64,000 nt of DNA from Xestospongia muta (Eukaryota; Porifera; Demospongiae; Haplosclerida; Petrosiidae): assembly GCA_963693285.1 (NCBI GenBank), contig OY848924.1, positions 3,675,214 through 3,739,213 of the forward strand, read 5' to 3'. The translations under genes were made by a program, and so were the position numbers. Shown here piece after piece: positions 47,741 through 56,959 of this stretch; the first letter of the stretch is position 1; every line of letters starts with the position of its first letter. A model generated the notes under the pieces. That model ran no database searches, was not told the DNA's origin, and saw only the letters and a list, made by a program, of their open reading frames with translations.

Positions 47741-48250
47741 AATAGTGGCAATTGTAAAAGTGAGTGTGCAGTCTCCATTCAGAAAAGGCAGAAAATATTA
47801 AAGAAAGAGTTACTTCTGGTAAGTTAAGGTTTAAAGTTGTCTGTAATAGTCATTTTTATAACTATTTTATTCATAGGAGTGTTGTCATGGTAACTGTAAA
47901 TGGGTGTGGTGACATTAACCAGAATATTAGGAAGAAAGAGTTATTGCTGGTAAGTTAAGGTTTGAAGTTGTCTATAGTAGTCATTTTTATAACTATTATA
48001 TATACAGGAATGTTGTCATGGCAACTGTAAAAGTGGGTGTGGTGACTAAATCCACAATATTAGGTAGAAATAGTTATTGCTGGTAAGTTAAGGTTTGAAG
48101 TTTTCTATAATAGTCATTTTTATAACTATTTTATGCATAAGAGTGTTGTCGTGGCAACTGTAATAGTAGGTGTAGTGACTTTACCTAGAATATGTGGAAG
48201 AAAGAGTTGCTGCAGATAGGTTAAGGTTTGAAGTTGTCTATAATACTCAA
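47740..48250 (+). repeat. ~130-bp tandem repeat with X-box-like palindrome, block 1
   Basis: About four units with a period near 130-131 bp (marker gtaagttaagg at 47820, 47950, 48081). Each carries GTTGTCATGGYAAC or a close variant (47881-47894, 48012-48025, 48145-48158), which fits the RFX X-box consensus. Each also has an acceptor-like 'atgcatag/tacag' before and a 'ctg|gtaagtt' donor-like end after a ~75-nt core. Confidence 0.8.
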
Positions 48251-48252
48251 CA

Positions 48253-49601
48253 CCTACTCCCACTTTCCCTACTAGTAACCCAAAAGTGTCATTTCGCCTA
48301 ATGAATATTTTTGTGAAATATTTTCATTCTAAATATAAGTGTGTGTAGAAACAGCTTTAACATATTCTCCTAGTGAGATAGTGTCCTGTCTAAATCAGTT
48401 CTTCTATTTTCCTGTCCTTTGTGATAGTTGTCCTTCCTCGTTTTGAAGGTTAAGAGCCTGTTGCCAGCTGAGCAATGGTCACTTCTGTATCAGCTTGTTC
48501 TTGCTGAAACACATTAATAAGCTCATACATATTTGGGTTGAGAGCTTGGGAGAAATGAACGAGGCACCCTTTCACCTCTGTTGTAGGAAAAGCAAGTTCA
48601 ATCCCTTGAATTGTTGCTAGTTCAAAGTCTGTTAGGACTTCATTTGGGCGTAGTTCAAGTCCAAGTTTTTCAGCTTTACGTTCTATTATCTCCAATGTTC
48701 GTTAATAGATGGCACGAGATTTTCCAGGAAGAAGGCAGTAAAGCAATGGAAACTGCTTTCCATTTATGAAAGTATGTATTGTAAAGATCTAAATAAAATA
48801 ATCTGGGACATGTCTGAAAAGTGTCGTCAACATAGATCTTGTCAGCCTCTGAGAGATATCTGATGTTAGCATCAGTTGAAAAAATAATTATTTTATCATC
48901 TCCATCCATCTCTCCTGCAATTGTTTGTGTCCACTCACCTTCGAAGTATACTTCATTCCTTGATGTGGGGAATGGTGGAAGTCACTTTCATCTTAGCCGA
49001 TAAAGTGAAGATTTCATGGAGTAGAGAGTTGGCAATTGTGCAGCCACTTCTTCAAGATTTTCTTTGGCCGATAATTTTATCAACTGCTGTTGATAAAGTG
49101 CAGGCACTGGATCAATTTTGTCTTTGACTGCCTGCTTCATTGACTCCATAGCTTTACAGGCTATCATCTCAGCATCATTGGATGGATGGTTGTGTTCACT
49201 TGCTCTGCTGGATACAATGTCATCATTGATTGTAGTCAGTGCTCCACTGCAACAGTGACTCTTAGCACATCTCCAAAAGATTCGCTCATCACGACCTCGC
49301 CTGTTGAGAACATACTTGTAGCCCTCGTGAATAAGTGCTCGACGTCCTCTAGTACCATCTCTGGTAAGTGACAGTACATAGTTGGTATTATTTGAATGAA
49401 AGAATGAATAATGAAGCACAGAACTACCAATTTATAAGATTTTACTTGAGGTGCTATTTTAGGTACTAAAAGATTGTTAAGGTTGTTTAGGTGTTGTTTT
49501 AGGAGCTATTTAGGTGCTAGGTACTAAAGTATTTTTCTAGGTGCTAGATGCAGTAGGTGAAATGACACTTTTGGGTTACTAGTAGGCAAAGTAGGAGTAG
49601 G
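48253..49601 (-). mobile_element. FLYWCH-MULE DNA transposon (internally deleted) inside the satellite
   Basis: Terminal inverted repeats of 48 bp (48253-48300 and 49554-49601) differ at three positions; the shared core is TAGTAACCCAAAAGTGTCAT. The element interrupts the ~130-bp satellite, which resumes at about 49616. Near-identical 11-bp flanks (ttgtctataat at 48234, ttgtatataat at 49625) fit a Mutator-type target duplication, though the outer limits are uncertain because the right end extends past the TIR by about 15-20 bp. Confidence 0.8.
48450..49419 (-). pseudogene. FLYWCH zinc-finger MULE transposase, broken and internally deleted
   Basis: The frame below 49419 gives a FLYWCH finger: RRALIHEGYKYVLNRRGRDE, then RIFWRCAKSHCCSGAL and SEHNHPS (WxC, C and HxH ligands). 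The next frames carry the MULE core: IRYLSEADKIYVDDTFQTCP, LGLELRPNEVLTDFELATIQ and EVKGCLVHFSQAL. After QAL the sequence jumps to NPNMYELINVFQQEQADTEV, the C-terminal block of the family, so the middle (including the third catalytic acidic residue region) is deleted. There are two frame breaks. Confidence 0.85.
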
Positions 49602-49615
49602 CGAAATGGCACTAC

Positions 49616-50300
49616 ACCGTCAAGTTGTATATAATAGTTGTTTTTATAACTTTTTATGCATAGGAGTGTTGTCATGGCAACTGTAAAAGTGAGTGTGGTG
49701 ACTTTTCCCAAAATATTAGGAAGAAAGAGTTATTGCTGGTAGGTTAAGTTTTGAAATTGTCTATAATAGTCTTAACTATTATATATATGCAGGAGTGTTG
49801 TCATGGCAACTGTAAAAGTGAGTGTGGTGACTAAATCCAGAATATTAGGAAGAAAGAGTTGTTACTGGTAAGTTAATGTTTGAAGTTGTCATAATAGTCA
49901 TTTTTATAATTATTCTATATACAGGAGTGTTGTCATGGTAATTGTGAAATGGGCGTGGTGACATTACTTAGAATATTAGGAAGAAAGAGTTATTGCTGGT
50001 AAGTTCAGTTTTTTATTTGCTGTAATAGTCATTTTTATAACTATTTTATGCATAGGAGTGTTGTGGTAATTGTAAAATGGGCGTGGTGACATTACCTAGA
50101 ATATTAGGAAGAAAGAGTTATGGCTGGTAAATTAAAGTTTAAAATGGTCTGTAGTAGTCATTTTTATAATTATTCTATATATAGGAGTGTTGTCGTAGAA
50201 ACTATAAAAGTGGGTGTGGTAACTTTTCCCAAATGTTAGGAAGAAAGTGTTATTGCTGGTAAGTTAAATTTTAAAATTGTCTGTGATGGTTATTCTTATA
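49616..50300 (+). repeat. ~130-bp tandem repeat with X-box-like palindrome, block 2
   Basis: Continuation of block 1 after the MULE insertion, about five units. X-box-like cores are at 49668-49681, 49797-49810 and 49929-49942, with decayed ones near 50056 and 50186. Confidence 0.8.
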
Positions 50301-50322
50301 ATTATTTTATATTCTTTCTTAC

Positions 50323-52344
50323 ATGTTGTAGGATATCTTCATGTGTACATTGATCTAATAAGGCATATAGATGATCCATATCTCTCTGTATGTCTTCATT
50401 CATGACAGCAGCTTTGGTATATTCCCCTAAGACTTTTACTTCATGGAATATTTCCTTATTCCCAACATAGAGTGACTTCATAGAGACATTTGATGGTTCT
50501 ACTGGAATATGATTCAAGTGAGAGTTGATATACTTAATAACAAGGTGAATATGTTTACACATTGCTACATTGAGAAGAGTCGAGACATGTACATGTATAC
50601 TCATGTATACAAACATTTCTGTTACAGCTTGTATTGAAAGCTTTATACTATGTACATGTCTGCTATTAATAAGACCTATTCGATAAGATGCCTTCCCCTT
50701 CTCTAATTTTATTACTCTTTCAAAAGCTTTGTCTTATTGGTATCTTCATGAGTGAATGAATACATTTATCGACACTTCAATTGATTTTACCTTTCATATA
50801 CAAATAGTTTAATGTGTGACGTTAACTATAATCACCTTTATAGCAAAGACTCCACAGAACTATTCTTTTGAACTGGAGCATTCTATGCATTTACCATTAT
50901 TATTAATGACTGTCTTACCCAGTGTAGATCTACCTTCCAATTAGTCGATTGAAATGACTCACTTTCTCTAACATATATCGTTGACTTATGAATTAACTAT
51001 ATGTACGATATTTAGGAATAATGGTTTGTTATGAGTTAACTTGTGTCCCACTAACATGATTTTCTTAAGATAGGAAAACTCAGATAATGGATTAAATGAG
51101 TCAGTATAATACCTATCCAGTCATAGAATATACCAAAAAGGTAGAAGCTTTCCTTAGTATAAATTGTTATGATCTCAGTACCCAAGACAATATATAAATT
51201 TACTGTTCAATCATGTCAATCAATTGTCACAGAATGTAAATTTGTTGTTAGACACTGAATATTGTGTTTACCTGTATCTCATGACATGATGACTCAATAT
51301 TAGTAATCATAGATATCCCATTGCTATTACTTCTTAAATTAGTTTGTATTATATGTAGTTTAGTATCAATAAACCAATGTTCAATGAAATAATTGTTTCT
51401 TAAATTGTTTGTATAGTATTTTAACTTCACCACACCTACTTCAAATATGCATATACAAATATAAATCCATTAAAAATAGAGATTTGCGAAGAAGTACCAA
51501 AATTTGAACCCTCCAATTTTAATGGAATTACACTAACAGATCACAAGTAATATCAAAAATACATATACTATAGCACATGTATTAACATTTATATTATGTA
51601 GGAATTGCACATGTATACTAAGTCTGACAGAAAGCGAAGTCAACATATTATACCTTTTTATAATTGTTTTGAACAACATGATCAATGCCATGTTGTAAAA
51701 TTAGTTGAAAGAAATATGATGTCAGAGGCAAAACATGACAACCCTACAATAACATGTATCAATTTGTTCTTGTGAGCACATGTTTACCTTCATCTGCTGC
51801 ACTTCATTTGCAATGAGAATGACATAACTGTTAATAACCTAATCATATTTACATGTGACTTTGTTCTGACTGTGAATATTCACACCTTATCATTGAGCCA
51901 GGAAAATGAATCATTTGTGTTTCTTCATGAACTTGTTTCAGACACTGTAACTGTTTACCAGTGATTGATAATGTTATGTGAAATAGCTGACTAAGAAATT
52001 CCCAATTGACTCTACACATTATGTTGTTTGATTGTATTTCATCATAGTGTTGTTTGAAATCTATATTGTTGTAGGACAAGATTATTTATTTAATGCATTG
52101 TAATTGACATTCATATAGCATCCATTTATGGTAGTTTTGTTAATGTACCACATACATGTACTGATTGATGACAGAGCCCTTGTTTGCTTTTATTTTCTTG
52201 CTTTAGCTCTTGTGCACATAGTAATGTGGCGAGTGTGCTTCTCTCTTTGATAACTGTTTCATCTCTGGTTGATAATTCTTCTAGAAGTTTGTCAAATAGC
52301 TGTTTTTGAACATTAATAATTTCAGGAGACTGTCCTAGTGAACT
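50323..52344 (-). CDS. Exon fragments of an unrecognised minus-strand gene
   Basis: Three coding-like segments: 52162-52344 (coiled-coil-like, QKQLFDKLLEELSTRDETVI, KERSTLATLLCAQELKQ), 51886-52060 (FKQHYDEIQSNNIMCRVNWE, EFLSQLFHITLSITGKQL) and 50323-50564 (IKYINSHLNHIPVEPSNVSM, GEYTKAAVMNEDIQRDMDHL, donor cat|gtaaga). Splice-like borders exist, but the phases I can read between them do not all agree, so at least one exon or border is missing. No domain is recognised. The last exon runs into the satellite, which suggests the gene's 3' end was cut off. An upstream piece (52417-52608) carries USP-like sequence and may or may not belong. Confidence 0.35.
51105..51550 (+). repeat. Copy of intronic sequence from 33.1-34.5 kb, lacking ~980 bp
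   Basis: 51105-51205 matches 33095-33193 and 51205-51550 matches 34178-34540, both on the same strand. The intervening 33.2-34.17 kb, which includes TIR element A, is absent. The join is at a short shared 'ttactg'. Confidence 0.75.
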
Positions 52345-52416
52345 CTAAAATCACAAGAACTAATAAGGTATATAATATTTGTAAACTAGGTTAATGTGGT
52401 TGAAATTATGTGGTAT

Positions 52417-52608
52417 TTAAGTGATTTGGTTGGAAGCTGATGGTAAATTCAAGGTCTCCTCTAAAAATGCTATAGACAATAGTCTGAGTAATGGATCTAG
52501 TGAAACCTGTTTATTTATATATTCTTGTAGGAAAGAAATATGAAGGATTGCCTGAACAGTTGCATTTGCATATTTCCTTGATTTGTTAATCCTGAGGGAA
52601 GATTTCAT
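52417..52608 (-). pseudogene. Ubiquitin-specific protease Cys-box fragment (minus copy)
   Basis: The frame reads YANATVQAILHISFLQEYIN, like the helix after the catalytic cysteine in USP enzymes (NxxLQxLxH...). The 'GLTNLG-TCY' part is disrupted: the DNA still spells an altered GLTN but the Cys is not in frame. It is the inverse copy of 53215-53330. Confidence 0.5.
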
Positions 52609-52740
52609 TTTGAGTCCATCACAGCTCTAAGTAATCCAAACTGACCACAGTATCATGTTTATGGTGTTTTATTACTTGTTTATTATTCATTGAAAATGTC
52701 AAATAATAATTAATAGAAAACCACGCCCATCGTGAAACTA
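52505..52740 (-). repeat. Left arm of an inverted duplication
   Basis: Inverse of about 53125-53325. Shared phrases include 'ttcttgtaggaaag' against 'ctttcctacaagaa', and the stretch around 'ttaatcctgagggaag'. The ~390-bp spacer is a block of the ~130-bp satellite. Confidence 0.75.
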
Positions 52741-52789
52741 AGTGTTATTCCTTCGGCTAGAAGCTGTCCTTTACCCTGACTATTAGGAA

Positions 52790-53095
52790 GCGAGAGTTAT
52801 TGCCAGTAAGTTAAGTTTTGAAGTTGTCTGTAATAGTCATTTTATAACTATTAGATGCATAAAAGTATTGTCGTGGCAACTGTAAAATGGGTGTGGTGAC
52901 TTACCCACACTGTTATGAAGAAAGAGTTATAGCTGGTGACTTAATTTAAGGTTTGAAGTTGTCTACAATAGTCATTTTTATAACTATTCTATGCATAGGG
53001 ATGTTACCGTGGCAACTGTAAATGGCTGTGGTGACTCTAACTTATTCTATATGTAGGGATGTTGTTGTGGAACTGTAAAATGGGTGTGGTGACTA
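52790..53095 (+). repeat. ~130-bp tandem repeat with X-box-like palindrome, block 3
   Basis: About two and a half diverged units (cores near 52867, 53003 and 53060) between the arms of the inverted duplication. Confidence 0.7.
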
Positions 53096-53124
53096 TCCAG
53101 GGACTGCTCCTACCCGGAGGAACA

Positions 53125-53325
53125 AGCCCACTTAATATTCTCAATGGGCGTTGTTTTCTATTAATTATTTTTGAGATTTTCAATGAATAATAAACAAAGT
53201 AATAAAACGTAATGGGGACACAAGTCTTCCCTCAGGATTAACAAATTTAGGATATACTTGGAAATGCAATTCTTCAGGCAATCCTTCATATTCCTTTCCT
53301 ACAAGAATATATAAATAAACATAAA
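53125..53325 (+). repeat. Right arm of the inverted duplication
   Basis: Inverse partner of 52505-52740; carries the plus-strand copy of the USP Cys-box fragment. Confidence 0.75.
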
Positions 53326-54250
53326 GAATGCAGTTAGAATTGTTATTGTCAATATCATAATAATATAAATGTACTCTTAGCTACATTATGCATATGTTTG
53401 ATAAAAAGATTGAAGAATCTCAGCATGCAGGAAGGGACTAATAAGGTGATACAGCCAATAGAGATCTACAGTCACATAAACAGTAATGGACAAAACTAAT
53501 ATGAAACAAATTACATATTTTAGAACTCATTCCACACTGGTCTCCAGGTAATCAGGAAGATCCCTATGAGTTTCTTACTCAAGTTCTTCAAATCAAAGAG
53601 AGGTATTTATAGTTAATATTAGTGTTTTTGATATATCAATTTATTTTAATCATAAGTGACACCAGTGCATACAAATTAACTGATACTACAGTAACTACTA
53701 CTAGTAAGAACACATGTGTATAGATATAAAATGTATATTTAACATAATACAGTTGAATGTCTAAAATGTTGATTGTCCAGATCTTCTGAAAACAACCAAT
53801 CAAATCTACAAGTAGCTGTGCAGGTATGACATAAACAGTTATTAGTAATATGTTGACAGTACATTGGACATATCATCCAGGAGCTAACATAGAAGAAGCA
53901 ATGTAATTTCATTCCAAAAAGTGATGTTATCTAAAAAAGAGGGGGTAATATGTCCTAGGTGATGAATGCATTTTCAACTAGTCCAATATATTAGTTCCAT
54001 CACCAACAATAGATGTGACAAACAAACTCAAACAACAGTAAAACAAGATCTGCGTTCACTGCCATCAATTTTGATACTTCAATTACAAAGGTATACTGTT
54101 GTGTCGCTTCTTGGTGAGGTCAGGTTGAGGAGTATCTCTTTAAAATATATAATAAACATAACGTGGCTACTAAGACAACATATTAACAAGCATCACAACT
54201 TCAATATCAAAACAGAAACATTGCAATTCTCAACAATGCAAGGTTTGTTA
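53215..54250 (+). pseudogene. Ubiquitin-specific protease (USP) gene remnant
   Basis: Pieces in USP order on the plus strand: SLPSGLTNLGYTW (Cys box, with TGG where the catalytic Cys codon is expected and a frameshift), then NAILQAILHIPFLQEYINK (53215-53330); a short exon at about 53525-53607 with HWSPGNQEDPYEFLTQVLQI (the QQDAxEF motif) and a gtattt donor; and 53990-54100 with CDKQTQTTVKQDL then LPSILILQLQRYT (zinc/QxxLxRY block). The His box was not found. USPs cleave ubiquitin from proteins through a Cys-His-Asp triad; with the Cys lost this copy cannot do so. Confidence 0.6.
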
Positions 54251-54432
54251 TGAATAATTATACTAGCTTTATACATGTACTGCAGAATTGGTAATACACA
54301 TCACTATTGCTAAATAAGATTAATTACTTGTAATAAATCTTTAACAGTTGCATGTGATGAAGGATACTTCACTCTGTGTTTAATACAATACAACTATAAC
54401 ATTTCTTTCATTACACTAAACCTTACCTTCTA

Positions 54433-54855
54433 CAGAGTTTTCACAGTGGAAAGAGGTACTGGAAGTAGCAACAGACTCATCTTACATAAGAGCTACAGGG
54501 AATAAGGAGACAATGGATAAAGAGACAATTTACTTCTATTGTAGCAGGAGTGGCTTTTTTGTTAGTGAAATAACTGGTGTGATCTGAGAAGCCTGAAGTC
54601 ACAAGGATCAAACAACATAAATGGTCATTGCACAGCAACTTTAACTCTTACAAGTGACAAGCACACTGAATGAATTAGAGTAGAACTATTTGACACACAT
54701 TATGATCATGACAAACAACTTGGACACTTACAAATATCACAATCAAAACATGCTGATGAAATTGCTGGTCAATTATCTAAAGGTATTCCTATTGACAGAA
54801 TACTAGGTGGATATAGGTGTCTACTATACTTGGTACCATGTGGCTACTATGTGGC
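54433..54855 (+). pseudogene. Transposase-like N-terminal domain fragment
   Basis: Coding-like text in two frames: FSQWKEVLEVATDSSYIRAT, IYFYCSRSGFFVSE, then SLKSQGSNNINGHCTATLTL and DTHYDHDKQLGHLQISQSKH, AGQLSKGIPIDRILGGYR. The pattern 'K..G...... C.A.......H.GHE.QLGHL.....R..IA..L..GI...RIL' is known from the N terminus of multi-copy animal transposase-like proteins. At least one frameshift and one stop. The catalytic part is absent. Confidence 0.5.
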
Positions 54856-54992
54856 ATGAAAATGAATGTGAAAAATTATGTAGACAATGAGAAAATATAA
54901 TTTATATAATTTTCTCACCTCTTTTTTATAATCTCTCTTTAGGAAGTAAAACAGGAAACAGGAAGTATATGGGTGCATGATGTTGGTGTGTA

Positions 54993-55012
54993 AGGTCAAA
55001 GGTCAAAGGTCA
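54993..55012 (+). promoter_or_regulatory. Triple AGGTCA direct repeat (DR1-type nuclear-receptor element)
   Basis: Three perfect AGGTCA half-sites at 54993, 55000 and 55007, each separated by one base. DR1 is the classical site for RXR, HNF4 and COUP-TF-type receptors. It lies about 100 bp upstream of a TATA box and an intact ORF. Confidence 0.55.
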
Positions 55013-55110
55013 TTAATTGGGTTATTTCTACATGTTACTATAAATAGATTGTGATGTAATGTTACTAAATTTGGTAGCAATTATGATGTCATCACTTCCT
55101 GACTAGAGAC

Positions 55111-55118
55111 TATATAAA
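55111..55118 (+). promoter_or_regulatory. TATA box
   Basis: TATATAAA lies 38 nt upstream of the ATG at 55149, at a spacing that would place transcription start just before the ATG. It supports an intronless, compact transcription unit. Confidence 0.5.
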
Positions 55119-55148
55119 GAGCCAAGCAATTTGCAGTTTTATATCCTG

Positions 55149-55667
55149 ATGACCAAGAGAAAGAGAGTTAAGGATGTTGAAGATATATTATTAGAAGCTG
55201 AACTCAAACCATGCATCATTGAAGTGAATGAGAATGATTTTAGTGATATAAAATTGAAAGATAATTTAACAATACATAAGATTGGTAAATCAGGGGTTGA
55301 GAGTGAACCAAACAGGAGTGTATGGAAGCTTGTGTGTGTAAGGTATTACTCAAAACCTTGTACATTATTCAAAATATTGAGAAGAGCAGTTAACTTTGAC
55401 TATGACATGGTAGTAGAGGAGATGCAAAAATGCATTAGAATATATGGCTTTCTGTGCCCCATGAATAAATTAGATGAGACAGAAGAAATATATCATAATT
55501 TTTTTGGCCTCGCTTACTTTCGTTCAAGTACTAGTAAAAAATCAAAACATGAATATGGCGTAATTTATGCTATATGTACCATTATAAATATTTGGGATTC
55601 TGGGAGTGATGATGATATTGCTCCAATCAAAGATACTTATAGAACTTTAAGAATTCCTATTAATTGA
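55149..55667 (+). CDS. Intact intronless ORF, 172 residues, unknown function
   Basis: Start ATG 55149 (MTKRKRVKDVEDILLEAELK); an in-frame TTG lies 18 nt upstream. The product has a basic N terminus, acidic patches (EVNENDFSDIKLKD, SGSDDD), and no signal peptide or membrane segment. Internal stretches such as KPCTLFKILRRAVNFDYDMV and LAYFRSSTSKKSKHEYGVIY look globular. Long for this AT-rich region, it follows a TATA box and a DR1 element, and converges on the broken minus-strand series at 55920-56908. I do not recognise it. The compact, intronless, convergent layout would suit a gene acquired from a DNA virus or transposon, but no homology is claimed. Confidence 0.5.
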   Translation: MTKRKRVKDVEDILLEAELKPCIIEVNENDFSDIKLKDNLTIHKIGKSGVESEPNRSVWKLVCVRYYSKPCTLFKILRRAVNFDYDMVVEEMQKCIRIYGFLCPMNKLDETEEIYHNFFGLAYFRSSTSKKSKHEYGVIYAICTIINIWDSGSDDDIAPIKDTYRTLRIPIN

Positions 55668-55919
55668 TATTTTATTAAGATAATATTAAATATACACAAT
55701 ACGTATTAAATGATATTATTTTTTATAACAAACATATCTGTGTTCTCTGTCATAAAATCTAGTTACTGACTTACTGTATGGTCCATATAATGTTTATTTT
55801 CATTTATAAGATATATTTTTATTTATATTTTTAATGTTTATTTGTTTAATATTCATTAAAGTCTCTGCTGTGTTTGATGAACATTTCATATATAATTTAT
55901 TATAATCAATTAGACTATT

Positions 55920-56908
55920 TTAAGATGCACCTTCAATAGGCCCAGGGTTAGATGGCATTGATCTCAATCTTTGCAATAGATCAATCAAATTACCAGATTG
56001 AGCAATTTTCAATATTCTCTGTTGTGTGATTGGAGCATTTGGAGTGAATAGTCTTGCAACATTGATATATGTGAAACAACCACTTTGATCTAATCTTGTC
56101 ATTGAGTCAGAGATGAGAGTTACAAACCAATAAACATTTCCCTGATTGAGAGAATTGATTGTTCCAGAGTCTTTGTCCCATTTGACTTGTAGATCATGAG
56201 TACCAAAACCAATTTGATTATCCAGTATAATTGAATTTGCTGGTGCTTTATCCAGTCTAAAAATCAAACAAGGCCAAGTAGTCATAAATTTTTCATAACT
56301 GATTGGTTTTAAACATCTTTTCTTTTGATGACTCATTCCAGCCATTTGTTTAAATTGGTTCCACATGTACCAGTTGTTACCTCTAGGTCCATCAGCATAT
56401 CCTGGATTTTGTCTTATATCTTGCCAGAAATAATTTTGTGTCATGTATGTACATCTGACTTCAATGCTATACTGATCTAATGGTATTCATCTGAATGGGT
56501 ATGGTTTTCTGTAATATAAATAAGTGTTAGTTTTGTCAACAGCATCTTTCAATTGTAATGCTCTGATTATACAGATTCTTAGTCTTTTGATAATTGCGGT
56601 TGAAAATTGGATGGGATTATCTCTTGATACAAGAGTAGCAGTGTTTTGTCTCTGCACATATGATGGTCTCCTGTACACCAATGAAGCTAAACCAACCTGG
56701 AAATCTTGTAACTCTTGGAATATTACACCTTGCGGATCATTGATACTTCAAAGGGACTAAATAGATCACCAGCGTCAGGTGAAAGTACATTGACATGTGG
56801 ATAGGCCATTTTGTTAATTTCTATATAAAACCATATTTCACATGATCTACTGGATAAATAGTGAATTTGGTCATATCTTGGTATGAGGCTAATAATTAAC
56901 AATGACAT
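55920..56908 (-). pseudogene. Broken intronless ORF series, possibly one former ~330-residue protein
   Basis: Three consecutive minus-strand frames: 56723-56908, 56487-56681 and 55920-56444 (174 codons, MTQNYFWQDIRQNPGYADGP..). They are separated by one frameshift near 56700-56740 and one in-frame TGA near 56487, so together they look like one gene with two lesions. The last part is strand-rich (GNVYWFVTLISDS, GCFTYINVARLFTP) and could be a beta-sandwich such as a jelly-roll coat protein of an endogenous virus-like element; this is only an impression. No intron signals are seen. Confidence 0.45.
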
Positions 56909-56959
56909 TTATTACCTATCACTATAAGTAAGATATAAGGACTAATGGGTGTGGTTATT

